DNA from: a virus
Length of the DNA stretch: 25,090 nt
Virus record (IMG/VR): IMGVR_UViG_3300044641_002118
Span: 1-25,090 of that record
Direction: 5' to 3' (one strand)
Shown here: one piece after another, positions 13,606-24,700 of the stretch
Numbering within the stretch: position 1 is the first letter of the stretch
Layout: every line of letters starts with the position of its first letter
The notes under the pieces: generated by a model
Databases searched by the model: none
What the model saw: only the letters and a program-made list of their open reading frames with translations
Told to the model about the DNA's origin: nothing
Position numbers and translations under genes: made by a program

Positions 13606-16600
13606 TTACACCTCCGCCAAATAAAGAGTCATGTCTGGACCATTTATTCTTCTTGCATACTCAATATTATAAACTATAAATCTAGAATTTGATGAAGTAA
13701 CTAAATCTAAATTATTAGAATCTTTATAGTTAATCGTTACTATATCTCCAAGTTGAATTGTTGGAGTTGCAAATATTTTTAAACCAACTGACTTTTTAGG
13801 AACCATAAGTTTATCTATCATCCAGCCCATTAAATTTTCTGCATCATCTTGAGTCTGTATGTATGGGGTATCTAAGGTAAACTCATTGTTTCCATAAATC
13901 ATTCTGCTTCTTTTAATTTCATCAAACCTTTGTTTTTCAACTTGAGGAGAAACAATCTGAGAAGATCCAGTTAATAATGGATTAGAAAAATTACTACGTT
14001 TTTTAAAGTATTCATCAACTGTTAATTCGTGGGTGGTATCTTGTGTAAATGTAACGCCTTGAATTCTTAAATAGTTACCGCTTGTTTCGTCAAGATTTAA
14101 GGCTGTGTCTGTAGCATTAAATATTAAAAACTCAGCACCGTATGAGTCTGCATAAAAACCAGATGAAACATAGCCTTTGATATTATTAAATGTTGGTGAT
14201 AGTTTGGCGTAAAGTGCGGGGTATGCACGATCATACTTAACATCAAAGTAAGCACATTCTCTCATTATTGAGCCAAACTCATCAAAGTATAAATTATATT
14301 TAGGTGGTTGTTGAGCACTAATTCCAGATAGATAAGTTGCTTGAACCATACCACTCATTGCATATTTTCTTAAAGATTCACTAGCACTTATTTCATTATC
14401 CCCAAAAGCAGATGATAATGTTTCTCCAACTGTAAAGACACTATTTTGAGAATAGTTCTGCGACAAAGCATAAATATTTTCAAACATAACTCTAGATGAG
14501 CCACGAACAAATGGGGCCATGTTATTATATATTGGAAGTGGGTCTGTATCATCTACAACTTTAATTAATTGATTATTAATATATAAATAGAATCTTCTTA
14601 TTTTTCCTATGTCTTGATACTCTACTGCTAAATCATATACCGTCGGATTTTCTTCACCAGCCATTCTATACTGACCAGTAAACCTGCCATCGTCAACTAT
14701 AATTTTTGCTAGACCACCGTAAAGTTTTACAGGAATTGCATTATTATTTGATGCATCTTTTTTAATTTTATAAAACACAACATTGTTAATGGAAATGTTT
14801 GATTGATTATTTTTATCTAATTTTAAATATGACTCTACATTGTCTTCTGTTAATGCAGCAATTTCAAAATAATACCCGTTATTAGTAGTCGGATTAAGTA
14901 ATACTGCAAGACCCCCTGATCCACCACCAATACTTACGTTTTGGTCTGGTTGAACTCCAGCAACCTGATAATAGGTTGTGCTTCCATTTGGCGTTTGACT
15001 ACGGCGTTCGTTGTTTTCAATTTTTCCAATAATACGCATTCTTGTTCCAAAATGTTTATAAGAATTGTCTAATTGTTTATAAACATAAGAAACTAGATCA
15101 ATTGGAGTTTCGGTTGTTTCAAAAGTTGGACCATTCATTACTAACGCTGACGATTGAATTGTTCCAGTTTTAGGAGATATGGTTGAGTTAACTGGAGTCT
15201 CCGTTGTATAACTTGAAGACATAAAGTTTTTAATTGTTCCGCCTCTTGATGTTTGTTGGGCTTTAGAGTTACTAACTCCTGCTGCTCCAACCGTAGTTGC
15301 TGGCAAAGAAATATCTTCAAGCAAGGTAGTTGTAAATAAATATTGAGTTTCCATGTCACAGCCTCTAACATAAGTATTATCTGACCAATAGGTGTCTATT
15401 CCAGCAGTGTGACTTGTTATTGTTGTTCCAAATTGAGCACGTCCATGTTCATAAACTGCACCATTTTGTAAACGAGTAACGCCTTCAATTTCTTCATAAA
15501 AAGGAACTGTGTAAATTCTTACTATCCCAGTTGGATATATTTTTCCGTTAAACGGCAAAGATCTAAAAAAGTTTTGATATTCCTGATTATTTGTAATCCA
15601 CACATTACTGCTACCTTGTCTATGAGAAACTCTCCATGCTTGAATTTCTTCACCCTTTTGTGCTTCTGTAATTTCTCCATTTGCAACTCTTTTGTCTAAA
15701 TTATCAATAACACTTGTTGGCGCCAATCTTCCAGGTAAAACAATTTCGGGTTTAGATTCATCTAAATTTATACCGTCTGACAATATTGGATACCAAATTG
15801 CAAGGGTAACGTTAAACTGTGCAGCGTCATATCTAATAACTTCTCCGTTAGAATAAAAATATCCTTGATATCTTGTAAGCCAATAAACATTTTCTCCAAG
15901 ATCAAAAACATTGTTTACTATTTTACGATTAATCACACTTGGTGGTAATGCACTTAAATCAGAGTTTAATGGCATTGCTCCTAAAACATATTTGCCTTGT
16001 TTAGATGCCACCTCATTAATTGTTTTAGTTGAATCTGTTCCAGATACCTCCCATAAAAGTGCTGGCTTGTAAATCCAAGTCTTGTCTATATCAATCATGC
16101 TTGCTTGACGAACAGAACCATATGATCTTTGAATATACCTAGTTGTATAATTAATTTTTCCGTTATTATAAACCTTTTTGTCTTCAGATGCAATTGAAAT
16201 AATATTTGGAAGCGTTCCAGATGATAAGTTTTCAACAATACCGCTAACAGATTGGTTATTAGATCCAGATAAAACCAGACTAGACGTTCTATCATCTATG
16301 TCTGGAAGCATGTAGTTTTTGCTCATCACAATAAAATTGTTGTATTCATCAAAAAACATTGCTGTTTGTGTAGAGACTGCAAGTTGATTTAATACTTCCG
16401 CTACCGTTTGATCTGGAGCAATAAAGAAATACGGAATAATTGGATCTGGCTCATTTGTTGTTCTATAAAATGCGTAGTTGCTAAATCCAATATAGTCAAG
16501 TATTAAACTAATTGCATAACTAAGTGATACTTCTGTTACCAACATTCTTGGCGCAGGCATAGATTCTAAAAAGAAATAGAAGTCTCTTAAGGATATTTCT

Positions 16601-18114
16601 AGTGTGCCAGCGGTAACATTTGCTTGTGGAAATCCGTCAGAGTAAAGTGTTTTAATTGGAACCCAATAGTCAAATCCACTCACATTTAATATTTTTTCAT
16701 AAAAATTAAATTTAATATTTTTACGAATATAATCACTAACTATGCTAGCAGTGTTGTTGTCATTAAATGCTTGATCGTCATCAAACAAAGATATACTTCC
16801 AGTTGAGGCAAGTAATTGTCCCACTGGCAGGGCAGATGTTCCAAGATCAGAAAGAATTTTTTTAATACTATATTCTATTGTTTTATTAGATATGTCAACA
16901 ACTAATCTTGGCGACATTTCAATTAAATCAAAGGTAGAATCAAACTTATTCATTCTTTCTACTACAACTCTTATCCCACGAATATTTTGAAACTCTCTAT
17001 AAACGGTTTGCCCATTTGTTGTTTCTTGAAATGATAGCGGGTTTGTTAAATCCGTAATAAATGTTGTCTTATTGTCAATTTGCTCACTTCCTAGTACCCA
17101 TCCGTAAGCAGGAGTAAAAGTATCGTATGTGTCAGTAGTACTATTCCAAACATGGTATGTTCCAACATTTCCTACGTTTGAAATAACTAAATATGCATAT
17201 CCGTTTATTGACTCGTTTGGTAGTAGTGTAGATGAAGAAAGAGTTTCTGCAAATACAAAACTATCTTTAAAATTATCTGGAATATTTTTTAATCTATATT
17301 GTAATTCAACATATCCATCGTGAGTAATAATTGGAGATCCATCATCACGAGTGTCATTTTCAGTAAACACATAAGAGTCTACCCAGTTGTTTTCTTCAAG
17401 ATGCTGAACTTTCCATCTTGTTGGAGTTGTTTTATTTGCGTTACCAAAAAACGGATCTTCAAAGGTTCTAGAAATATCAGTAAAATCTCCTAGATCTATA
17501 TCTCCAACATTGGTTTGCATTTTTACAATAATTCGGTTTGCTGGTACGTTTTCTTTATAAACTACAAATGGAGCAGCATCATCTATATAGTAGTTGCCAT
17601 TGACTATGGTTTTAGCAATACCTCTTTCAATACCGTCTTCAGTTCTAAAAGATGTAAAGTATTTAAATTGATCATAACGTGATGCCATATAATATCTTGG
17701 CCTTCTAGCAAGATCGCTGCCAGAGTTTGACAAAAATTTACCTTTAAAAGCAACTGCTTTATTAATACCAGATCTTGGTCTAAATGGTTTTATGCAGTCT
17801 TCTAATGAGTATAAAAGTTTATTTTTTTCTTTTATTGATGTAAAAATTTGTGGTGTTCCATTATTTTCAAACCCTCCATCAATAACAACATCTGCATCTG
17901 TGGCTCCAGTATAAAATAATCCAGCATCTGCGTTATCAAATGTGTTGGGTAGTGTTAAGAATTGAGAGTTTTGTTCCTGAGATCTGTATCTATAATTGCC
18001 GAGTTTAAATATATTATCTGGCATATTCATGTTCCACTCAGCCAGAACTAGTGATTCTGTTTGTATTGTTGCAGATGTTTCAAAGTGATTCTTTAGGTCG
18101 GTACTTTCAAACAT
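13606..18114 (-). CDS. Large tail-tip/baseplate hub protein
   Basis: A 1502-residue virion protein. Its place two genes after the tape measure, and its sections, point to a tail-tip hub. Residues about 570-598 (VAEVLNQLAVSTQTAMFFDEYNNFIVMSK) resemble the hub domains of gp27-like proteins. The C-terminus (about 1425-1502: MGWMIDKLMVPKKSVGLKIFATPTIQLGDIVTINYK, ending GPDMTLYLAEV) also has hub-like features. Between them, about 1075-1200, a beta-rich stretch (GYYFEIAALTEDNVESYLKL, then KIIVDDGRFTGQYRM and YDLAVEYQDIGKIRRFYLYINNQLIKVVDD) looks like an inserted laminin-G or concanavalin-like sugar-binding domain. No hydrolase motif was recognised. It begins as the upstream gene ends (TTTAAATG). 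Confidence 0.8.
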   Translation of the reverse strand: MFESTDLKNHFETSATIQTESLVLAEWNMNMPDNIFKLGNYRYRSQEQNSQFLTLPNTFDNADAGLFYTGATDADVVIDGGFENNGTPQIFTSIKEKNKLLYSLEDCIKPFRPRSGINKAVAFKGKFLSNSGSDLARRPRYYMASRYDQFKYFTSFRTEDGIERGIAKTIVNGNYYIDDAAPFVVYKENVPANRIIVKMQTNVGDIDLGDFTDISRTFEDPFFGNANKTTPTRWKVQHLEENNWVDSYVFTENDTRDDGSPIITHDGYVELQYRLKNIPDNFKDSFVFAETLSSSTLLPNESINGYAYLVISNVGNVGTYHVWNSTTDTYDTFTPAYGWVLGSEQIDNKTTFITDLTNPLSFQETTNGQTVYREFQNIRGIRVVVERMNKFDSTFDLIEMSPRLVVDISNKTIEYSIKKILSDLGTSALPVGQLLASTGSISLFDDDQAFNDNNTASIVSDYIRKNIKFNFYEKILNVSGFDYWVPIKTLYSDGFPQANVTAGTLEISLRDFYFFLESMPAPRMLVTEVSLSYAISLILDYIGFSNYAFYRTTNEPDPIIPYFFIAPDQTVAEVLNQLAVSTQTAMFFDEYNNFIVMSKNYMLPDIDDRTSSLVLSGSNNQSVSGIVENLSSGTLPNIISIASEDKKVYNNGKINYTTRYIQRSYGSVRQASMIDIDKTWIYKPALLWEVSGTDSTKTINEVASKQGKYVLGAMPLNSDLSALPPSVINRKIVNNVFDLGENVYWLTRYQGYFYSNGEVIRYDAAQFNVTLAIWYPILSDGINLDESKPEIVLPGRLAPTSVIDNLDKRVANGEITEAQKGEEIQAWRVSHRQGSSNVWITNNQEYQNFFRSLPFNGKIYPTGIVRIYTVPFYEEIEGVTRLQNGAVYEHGRAQFGTTITSHTAGIDTYWSDNTYVRGCDMETQYLFTTTLLEDISLPATTVGAAGVSNSKAQQTSRGGTIKNFMSSSYTTETPVNSTISPKTGTIQSSALVMNGPTFETTETPIDLVSYVYKQLDNSYKHFGTRMRIIGKIENNERRSQTPNGSTTYYQVAGVQPDQNVSIGGGSGGLAVLLNPTTNNGYYFEIAALTEDNVESYLKLDKNNQSNISINNVVFYKIKKDASNNNAIPVKLYGGLAKIIVDDGRFTGQYRMAGEENPTVYDLAVEYQDIGKIRRFYLYINNQLIKVVDDTDPLPIYNNMAPFVRGSSRVMFENIYALSQNYSQNSVFTVGETLSSAFGDNEISASESLRKYAMSGMVQATYLSGISAQQPPKYNLYFDEFGSIMRECAYFDVKYDRAYPALYAKLSPTFNNIKGYVSSGFYADSYGAEFLIFNATDTALNLDETSGNYLRIQGVTFTQDTTHELTVDEYFKKRSNFSNPLLTGSSQIVSPQVEKQRFDEIKRSRMIYGNNEFTLDTPYIQTQDDAENLMGWMIDKLMVPKKSVGLKIFATPTIQLGDIVTINYKDSNNLDLVTSSNSRFIVYNIEYARRINGPDMTLYLAEV

Positions 18115-18750
18115 TTAAACTTCTTCCAGGGTTACCGATATGTTCCAAAGATCATGATTTGTTGCACCACGTTTTACGACGGAATAATTAAAATCTGCAA
18201 AATAAACTTCAATAATTTGATTGTATCTGTTCAAACCAGTGTATTCATAGGTTTCGCCCTCTAGGTTTGTATATTTATCATAAGCAAGATACATAAAGAA
18301 TGGACCTTGATGTGTCTCATACCAATCAAGAAGTTCTACTCCACCTGCACCACCATCTGCTGTGTACTCTGTTGTAGATCCTTCACTTGGTGATACTCCT
18401 GTTGTTGAGTTAAAATTTGGTAATCCTGAATACCCTCGTGAAGGCAGCATGTTCCAAGATACAGACATTGTTAATTTATCTGCAATGTGGTATGAACGCA
18501 TGCGACCATTAATAGTTCTTTGACGTTGCTCAATTCGCTGGGTATTAAATTGCATATCCCCTCTATTATGATCAGATAAAATAATAAACTGGTCTAGAAG
18601 GTTTGGATCTGTTTCTGTTGTGGAGGCTCCTACCTCTACTCCAGTAGGCACGTATAGGCCATTAGAGAGGGTTCCAGAGTTGTTTGCCCATAAGATGCCC
18701 TGGGGTCTGGTATACCTGCGTCTACCCGTTAAATAAGCACTAGTAGCCAT
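18115..18750 (-). CDS. Tail protein, distal-tail-like by position
   Basis: A 211-residue protein directly downstream of the tape measure gene, where siphophages encode the distal tail protein. The N-terminus RRRYTRPQGILWANNSGTLSNGLYVPTGVEVG is a phrase I associate with tail proteins of actinobacterial phages. The body is beta-rich: MRSYHIADKLTMSVSWNMLPSRGYSGLP, then LLDWYETHQGPFFMYLAYD and YNQIIEVYFADFNYSVVKRG, ending HDLWNISVTLEEV. The last part has the look of a tail-tube-like fold. A distal tail assignment is inference; a tube-type or minor tail protein is the alternative. It starts one base within the end of the tape measure gene, with GAGG upstream. Confidence 0.8.
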   Translation of the reverse strand: MATSAYLTGRRRYTRPQGILWANNSGTLSNGLYVPTGVEVGASTTETDPNLLDQFIILSDHNRGDMQFNTQRIEQRQRTINGRMRSYHIADKLTMSVSWNMLPSRGYSGLPNFNSTTGVSPSEGSTTEYTADGGAGGVELLDWYETHQGPFFMYLAYDKYTNLEGETYEYTGLNRYNQIIEVYFADFNYSVVKRGATNHDLWNISVTLEEV

Positions 18751-21700
18751 TATCGCCTCTGTCCCCTAATTCTTTGTGAATCAACATTTTTGATTTCTCT
18801 CATTACCGCATTGGCAATATCTTTAGCACTTCCATTAGCACCATTAATACTGAATCCTAAATTATAATTATACACTGCTGTGGAGTTATCATTTGTAGAT
18901 GTTGAAATGTTATTTACTGGAACTTGCGGTTGTCCGCCACCACTAAGCATTCCAGGATATTTGGATTCGTTTAATCTTTCAAGTAATGGAGCATATGCCC
19001 TTGATGCTGACTTATTTACTATAAATTCTCCAGGAGTTAACATTGCTGGAACGGTGTCAGATCCTATTGCTCTACCGCCAAAAGCCATGGCTTTAACTAT
19101 TCCCATTCCGCCTTTGCCTTTAGATAATATTGGTCCACCAAACATTTTTCTTTGTGCTCCAGTAAATGGATCAATGTTTGGGTTTGCTTTAAAATAAGCA
19201 TCGGCTTGGGCCTGTAGTCTTGAAGACATTCCTGCCATGGCCCTTGCCCCGCTTACAGTATTGCCCATAGCAATTGATTCTTCATATACTTTTTTAAATA
19301 CTTGATCGTTTTTAGTAGTTTCTGTAGTTGGTACTCCAGCACCTGAAACTGCTGAAGAACTAAGGCCAGACATGTAGCCTGAAGATTTAAGCAAGGCTGC
19401 TGCAAGTCTTTCTGCATTGGTTGCTTGTTTTAATAACTCTGCTGTAAACGGAATTCCTGCTGTTTCTGCTGCTGATATTAATTCAGCAAGATTATCAATA
19501 TCTTCTTTTGTTTTTCCAGCATAATATGATCCTTCTTTTAGAACACTTACTTCTTTGTTAAGAGTTGTAATGTTTTTATTAATTGAAACAATCTTGTCTT
19601 CAATTACTTGTTTTTGTGATTCTAAAGTTTTTAGTTGTGTTGCTTCAATTGTACTTATCTCTAATTGAAGTTGTTTATTTTCTTTTTCAAGAGCAACTCT
19701 TCCAAGGGCTGTAATTGCCATATCACGATTTGCAGTAAGTCCTTCTCTTTGTCCAGTTACTGCTGATTGTGCCCGTTCTGCTCTTGCATCTTGCATAGCC
19801 ATTGCAGCGGCAGATATATCTCCACGAGTAAGGGCATCTGCAATTGACATTCTCTGTTTTTGAATGTTTGCAATATTTTGATTAGCCTTTTCAATTTTAT
19901 CAAGCGCTTCTATTTGTTTGTTATATTTTTCATTAATGACATCCTCTTGTGCTGCTATTTTTTCTAATGCAAGATTATTTTTATCAATTGTTGTTTTTTT
20001 AGGATCAATTTCTGTCCTTGTAATTTGTTGAATTTTTTCATTTATATCTGCTAACTTTTGTTCTTGAGCAGTCAATTCATCAGTTTCTTTTTTAATTTTA
20101 GGGGCAAAGTCTATGTCAATTAACTTTTCACGAAGTTTTGCTACTGCTTGCAATCTTTCTAGTTCATTTTTAAAAGTGGTTGTTGGATCGGCAAAATCTT
20201 TTTCTGCTTGTGCTTGCGCTTTTAATACCTTTGAATACTCTTTAATATCTGCAATTATTTTAGGGAGAAGTTTAGATGATTTATTTTTAAGAATATATGA
20301 CGCTATTTCTGCATCATTAGATAGTTCAGTTGCAGTTTTTTCATCAATTTTTGCATTACGTAAGAGTATAAATGCCTCTGTTTGTTTTTTAATTGCTTCA
20401 ATTCTTTCTTTTAATGGATTGGTTTTTCCAGCGGCTGCAGCGGCTGCTGCTGCTGATGCCTCAGCATCTTTGTCTGCTTTAGTAACTTTATTAATTACGC
20501 CAATTGTTTCATCATACAATTTTATTAATGCTTTTCTTCCTCTTTGCTGATCTTCATAATCTTTTGATGCAAGAAGTTTAAAAATTCCACTATCTTTATC
20601 TAAAACCCCACTACTAATTAAAGCAAGAGTTTGCATTTGTAGTACTGCGCCTTTTAGATTTGCTAAAAATGGTGCTGCGTCAATGTTAAGTGATTTAAAT
20701 ATTTCCATTAAAACAAGTTTTTGATTTTCGGCATTGAGATTTTTAGTTGTTCCTAAAATTCCAAACATTGTTGCTTCAAAATCATCTGCGCTAATTAATC
20801 CAAGTTTAAACATTCCAGCAGCAGAGTTTGAAACAGAAGATATGGTTGTACTTAATTCAGAAAGAGATTTTTTAGCAGCATTTGACATTGTATCCAATGC
20901 ACCTGGAGTTTTACCTTGAAATGCTTGCAAGAAACTATTTTTAAATCCTTTAAATAATCCCTCTGCTCCAGTAGGCCCAGTCTTTAGACTTTTTTCTAAA
21001 CTTAAAATAATTGGTGCAATTTGAGTTTGAATTCCTTTAATTGATTCTGCAGAAAAGTTAAGAGACTTAACGTCTAGTTTAATGCTTGTTTTACCAGCCT
21101 CTTCACGAAGTGCATCAACAATTGTCTGAACTTGTTGTTCTGCAAAACCCTGTGCCTTTAAATTAAGAGCAAGAGTTGTAAAAGCCAGTCTTGCTTCTTC
21201 TGCTGTAGCAGCAGAAAGTGTTTTGATAGTTGGAGCAAATTCTGCCTGGAATCCCTCGTCTGCTCTTAACCTATCTCTTGCGCTCCTTGTTTCTTTTCTA
21301 ACAACTTCTCTATTTTTAAGATCAATTGGAAGTTTTGTTGGAACAATGCCAAAGAAGTCGCCTAGAGTTTTTACTTGTTGTGTAGTGGTTTTCATTGCAT
21401 TTGAAAGACCATAAATATATTCTAATTCTTTTTTCCTTGCGTCATTTATTAATTTAGTTGCAACAACAAATCCCGTTAAGGCAATTGCTGCTACTCCAAA
21501 CTTAAGTTTTCCAATATTTTTAATAATTCCTATAATTTTTTGACCAGTAAATAGTTGAAGTATAGATGATAGTGCAAATAGTGGTCCAGTTATTTGAAAT
21601 AGTATTTGAGAAAACTTTCCAAGATTACCGCTAGACATTGAAGCAACACCCGACAGGGCAGATAAAGCAAAGGTACCACTCATAAATGCCTTGTTTAATG

Positions 21701-24700
21701 AATTCATTCTTGCATTCATTTTTGCAGTCTGTCTTTGTGATGCTGCTGCTAACAGTGCATCTCTATTAAATCTTGCCTTTGCTGTAATATCTCCTAAAGA
21801 AACACCTGGTCTTGGTGCATTTGCTGCTACGGATCCTGGTTGTCCTGGTGCTCTAAATGGAATGGATCCAACTCCACCTTGAACTCCTGTAGTAGCAGCC
21901 TTACCCAATTGAGATCCTACTAGGGCAACATCATCCTGTCTACTCTTCATACCTTCTTCAAGACCACGACCAATATCTTCGCCAGTTCTTCTCGTTTTTC
22001 TTGATGGTGAGTTTGTTCCTGCTGCTGTTGCAGTTGCATTAACGGCTGATGTACCAACCATCTCTCCAACTTTGGCTGCTTCTATAATAAATTCTTTTTT
22101 AAATGCTGTAAGATCATTTCTCATTCGTGACAAAGTTGTTTTAGCATTTATAGACATTTTATTATAAATCTCTGCTGCTTGATTACTAGTAATACCTAAT
22201 TCTTTAGCAACATTGTGTGTAACAACAAATCTACTAGATTGTGGATATGGAATGTTTTCAGCACCAACCATTTGACTTTGCATTTTTCTAAATTGACTTG
22301 GTGTTCTTGGTGTAGATTTCTTTTGTTTAACATAAGAATCTTCTGTTATTGGAATTCTTAATCCTCTAACTCCTGCCCTGTCTGGACTAAAGGTAGTTGA
22401 GATTTGTTTCATATTGTTATATGCTTTTTCAACACGGACATCTGTTTTTGCTACTTCTTCGTATGCCTTTCTTAAAAGATTATTAAGTTCTTCAGAAGTT
22501 ATTTCTGTTTTGTCTCCCAAAGCATCAAAACCTTTAATAATTCCATCTGTTATTTTTTTATTAATTACCTTAAATTCATCAATAGCCATTCCTGAAGAAA
22601 CAAGTTGTCTTTGTAATTCTACATCTCGTGTTTCAGCAAATCCTGCACCAACTAGATTTTGTTTAACTTTTTGTGTGTTTGCTTTTCCTTTAGTTTGCAT
22701 CAATCTATTAATCTCTGTAAATTGTGCTACAACTTGATTGTCAAAAGTTGTAAATACCTTACTTAGCCCATTGTCAAAAGATGCAACCATTTTTCTAATG
22801 TTTTTAGCAGCAGTTGTTTCTAAACCTTCAACCATTGCAAGTAGTTCTGAACCAGTCCTACTGCTTTTCATACCAAAATGAGATATATCCATTCCGCCTG
22901 GAACATCAACTGCTGTTCCTAAACTTCTTCCTTTTTGATATCCAGGAATATTGTCTGCAATCATTCCATTAATTAATGGGGCATACTTCTTTGTCATTTT
23001 TGCTGGAATAACTGATTCTCCTGGAGTAAGCATTGCAGGAACAGTATCCTTATTTCCACTACCTGGAACACTTACAATACCGTCTGCTAATTTTCTAACT
23101 GCTCTTCCTGGCATCATCATTCCAGGGTTGTTCATTGAAAAGTTTCTTGCTGCTCCTGCTGCTGAGTTGTATGCTGATATAAGTTTGTTTATTTGTGCTA
23201 CTTCAGCAGTAAATGTTTGTGTTAAGTTTGCATGTGTTTGATTAAGAGAGTGTGCTGCTGCTGCTGCATCTAACTGCTCCATGGTCATATACTGTGTTTG
23301 TTCTCCTAGTATTTGTGATTGACCAGTTAATCTTTGATATCCCCCACGAAGAGTTAGGAACAACTTAATAATATTTGCAATACCGTTTGCAAGCAAACCA
23401 AATGTCATAAGAAGTACAGGCCCTACCGCACCAATACCTACTGTTAGTAATGTAATTAATTTTTTAGTGCCATCTGAAAGGTTGGAAAACTTTTCAAGAA
23501 TTCCACCAACAAACTCAATAATTGGCGTAAGGGCTTGCAAGAAAGCCTCTCCAACTGGAACAAGTGCAAGTTTGAGATCTTCAACACTCTTTTTAAATTT
23601 ATTCATGGAAGACTCTGCAGTCATTCCTAATTCTTTTTCAGATAAAGATGCTAGTTCTTCTACAGATGAATTTGCTAAATCAAGAACACGAGCAGCCTGA
23701 TTTCCATCTTTTGCTACGTTAGCAAAAAGTGTTGACAAACGAGCAAATTGGAACTTACCAAACATTTGTTCAATTGCTCTTGCTCTTGATAAAGGATCTA
23801 ATTGATTTAATGCTTGAGCAAATCCAATTACTGTTGCTTTTAAGTCACCTTTATTTTTTTCAACAATAGCATTAGCATTAATTCCAAACCCTGCAAGCAT
23901 ATCTGATGCTTTTTTAGTTGGATTAATTAATGCTGCAAGACCAGACTTAAGTGCGTTAGCACCTTCTGATGCATTAATTCCACCCTCTTTCATAGCGGCC
24001 ATAAAGAATGTTAAATCTTTTACGTCTCCACCTAATTGCTGAATAACTGGCGCTACCTTTGGAATTGCAGTAGTAATGTCGTCAAGAGATACAACTGTTT
24101 GGTTTTCTACTGCGTTAAGAAAATCAATTGATTCTGCAAGTTTGTCGGATGACATGCCAAAAGCATTTTGTAATGATATGGTTGTTTCAAGAGCCTTTTG
24201 ACTTTCAACCTGACCAAGAATAGAAAGACGTGTTGCTTGTGCTGTTTGACGTTGTAAATCTAATCCTTGAAAACCTGCTGCTGCAGCCTCTGATGCTAAG
24301 CCAACAGTAGTAGAAACTGCAACTCCATACTTAGTAAATTGTTTTCCAAGTTCTATAATATTATCTAATGCTGCTTGCGTTTCACCCTGCGGTGTAAATA
24401 GATCTCCATAAACCTTTCTAAATCTAAGTGCTTGGGCTTCCATATCCATAAAGGTTTTTGTTGCTGTTGAACCTAAAACCATAAGTGGCAAGGTAAAGCC
24501 AACCATCAACTGACGACCAGCCCATTGTGTATTCTTACCAAAGTTTAATAAATTGGTAGATCCTTGTTTCATTAACTGATTAAATAATGCTTGCTTTTGT
24601 GCTGCTATTTGAATTTTGGTAGTGTAGTCGCTCATGTCCAGTCTAGTAGGCATAACAGCCATTGCCTTCATTGCACCGTTAGTGTCACGACCCATCTTGA

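Noticed and set aside
15141-15371. A 76-codon open frame within the 1502-residue gene
   Set aside because: Q- and L-rich shadow of Thr/Ser-rich coding sequence; no motif or ribosome site.
18880-23700. Several plus-strand open frames of 60 to 145 codons opposite the tape measure gene
   Set aside because: They mirror the coding bias of the tape measure gene, contain Ala- and Ser-rich runs with no recognisable family, and would be the only plus-strand genes in the window.
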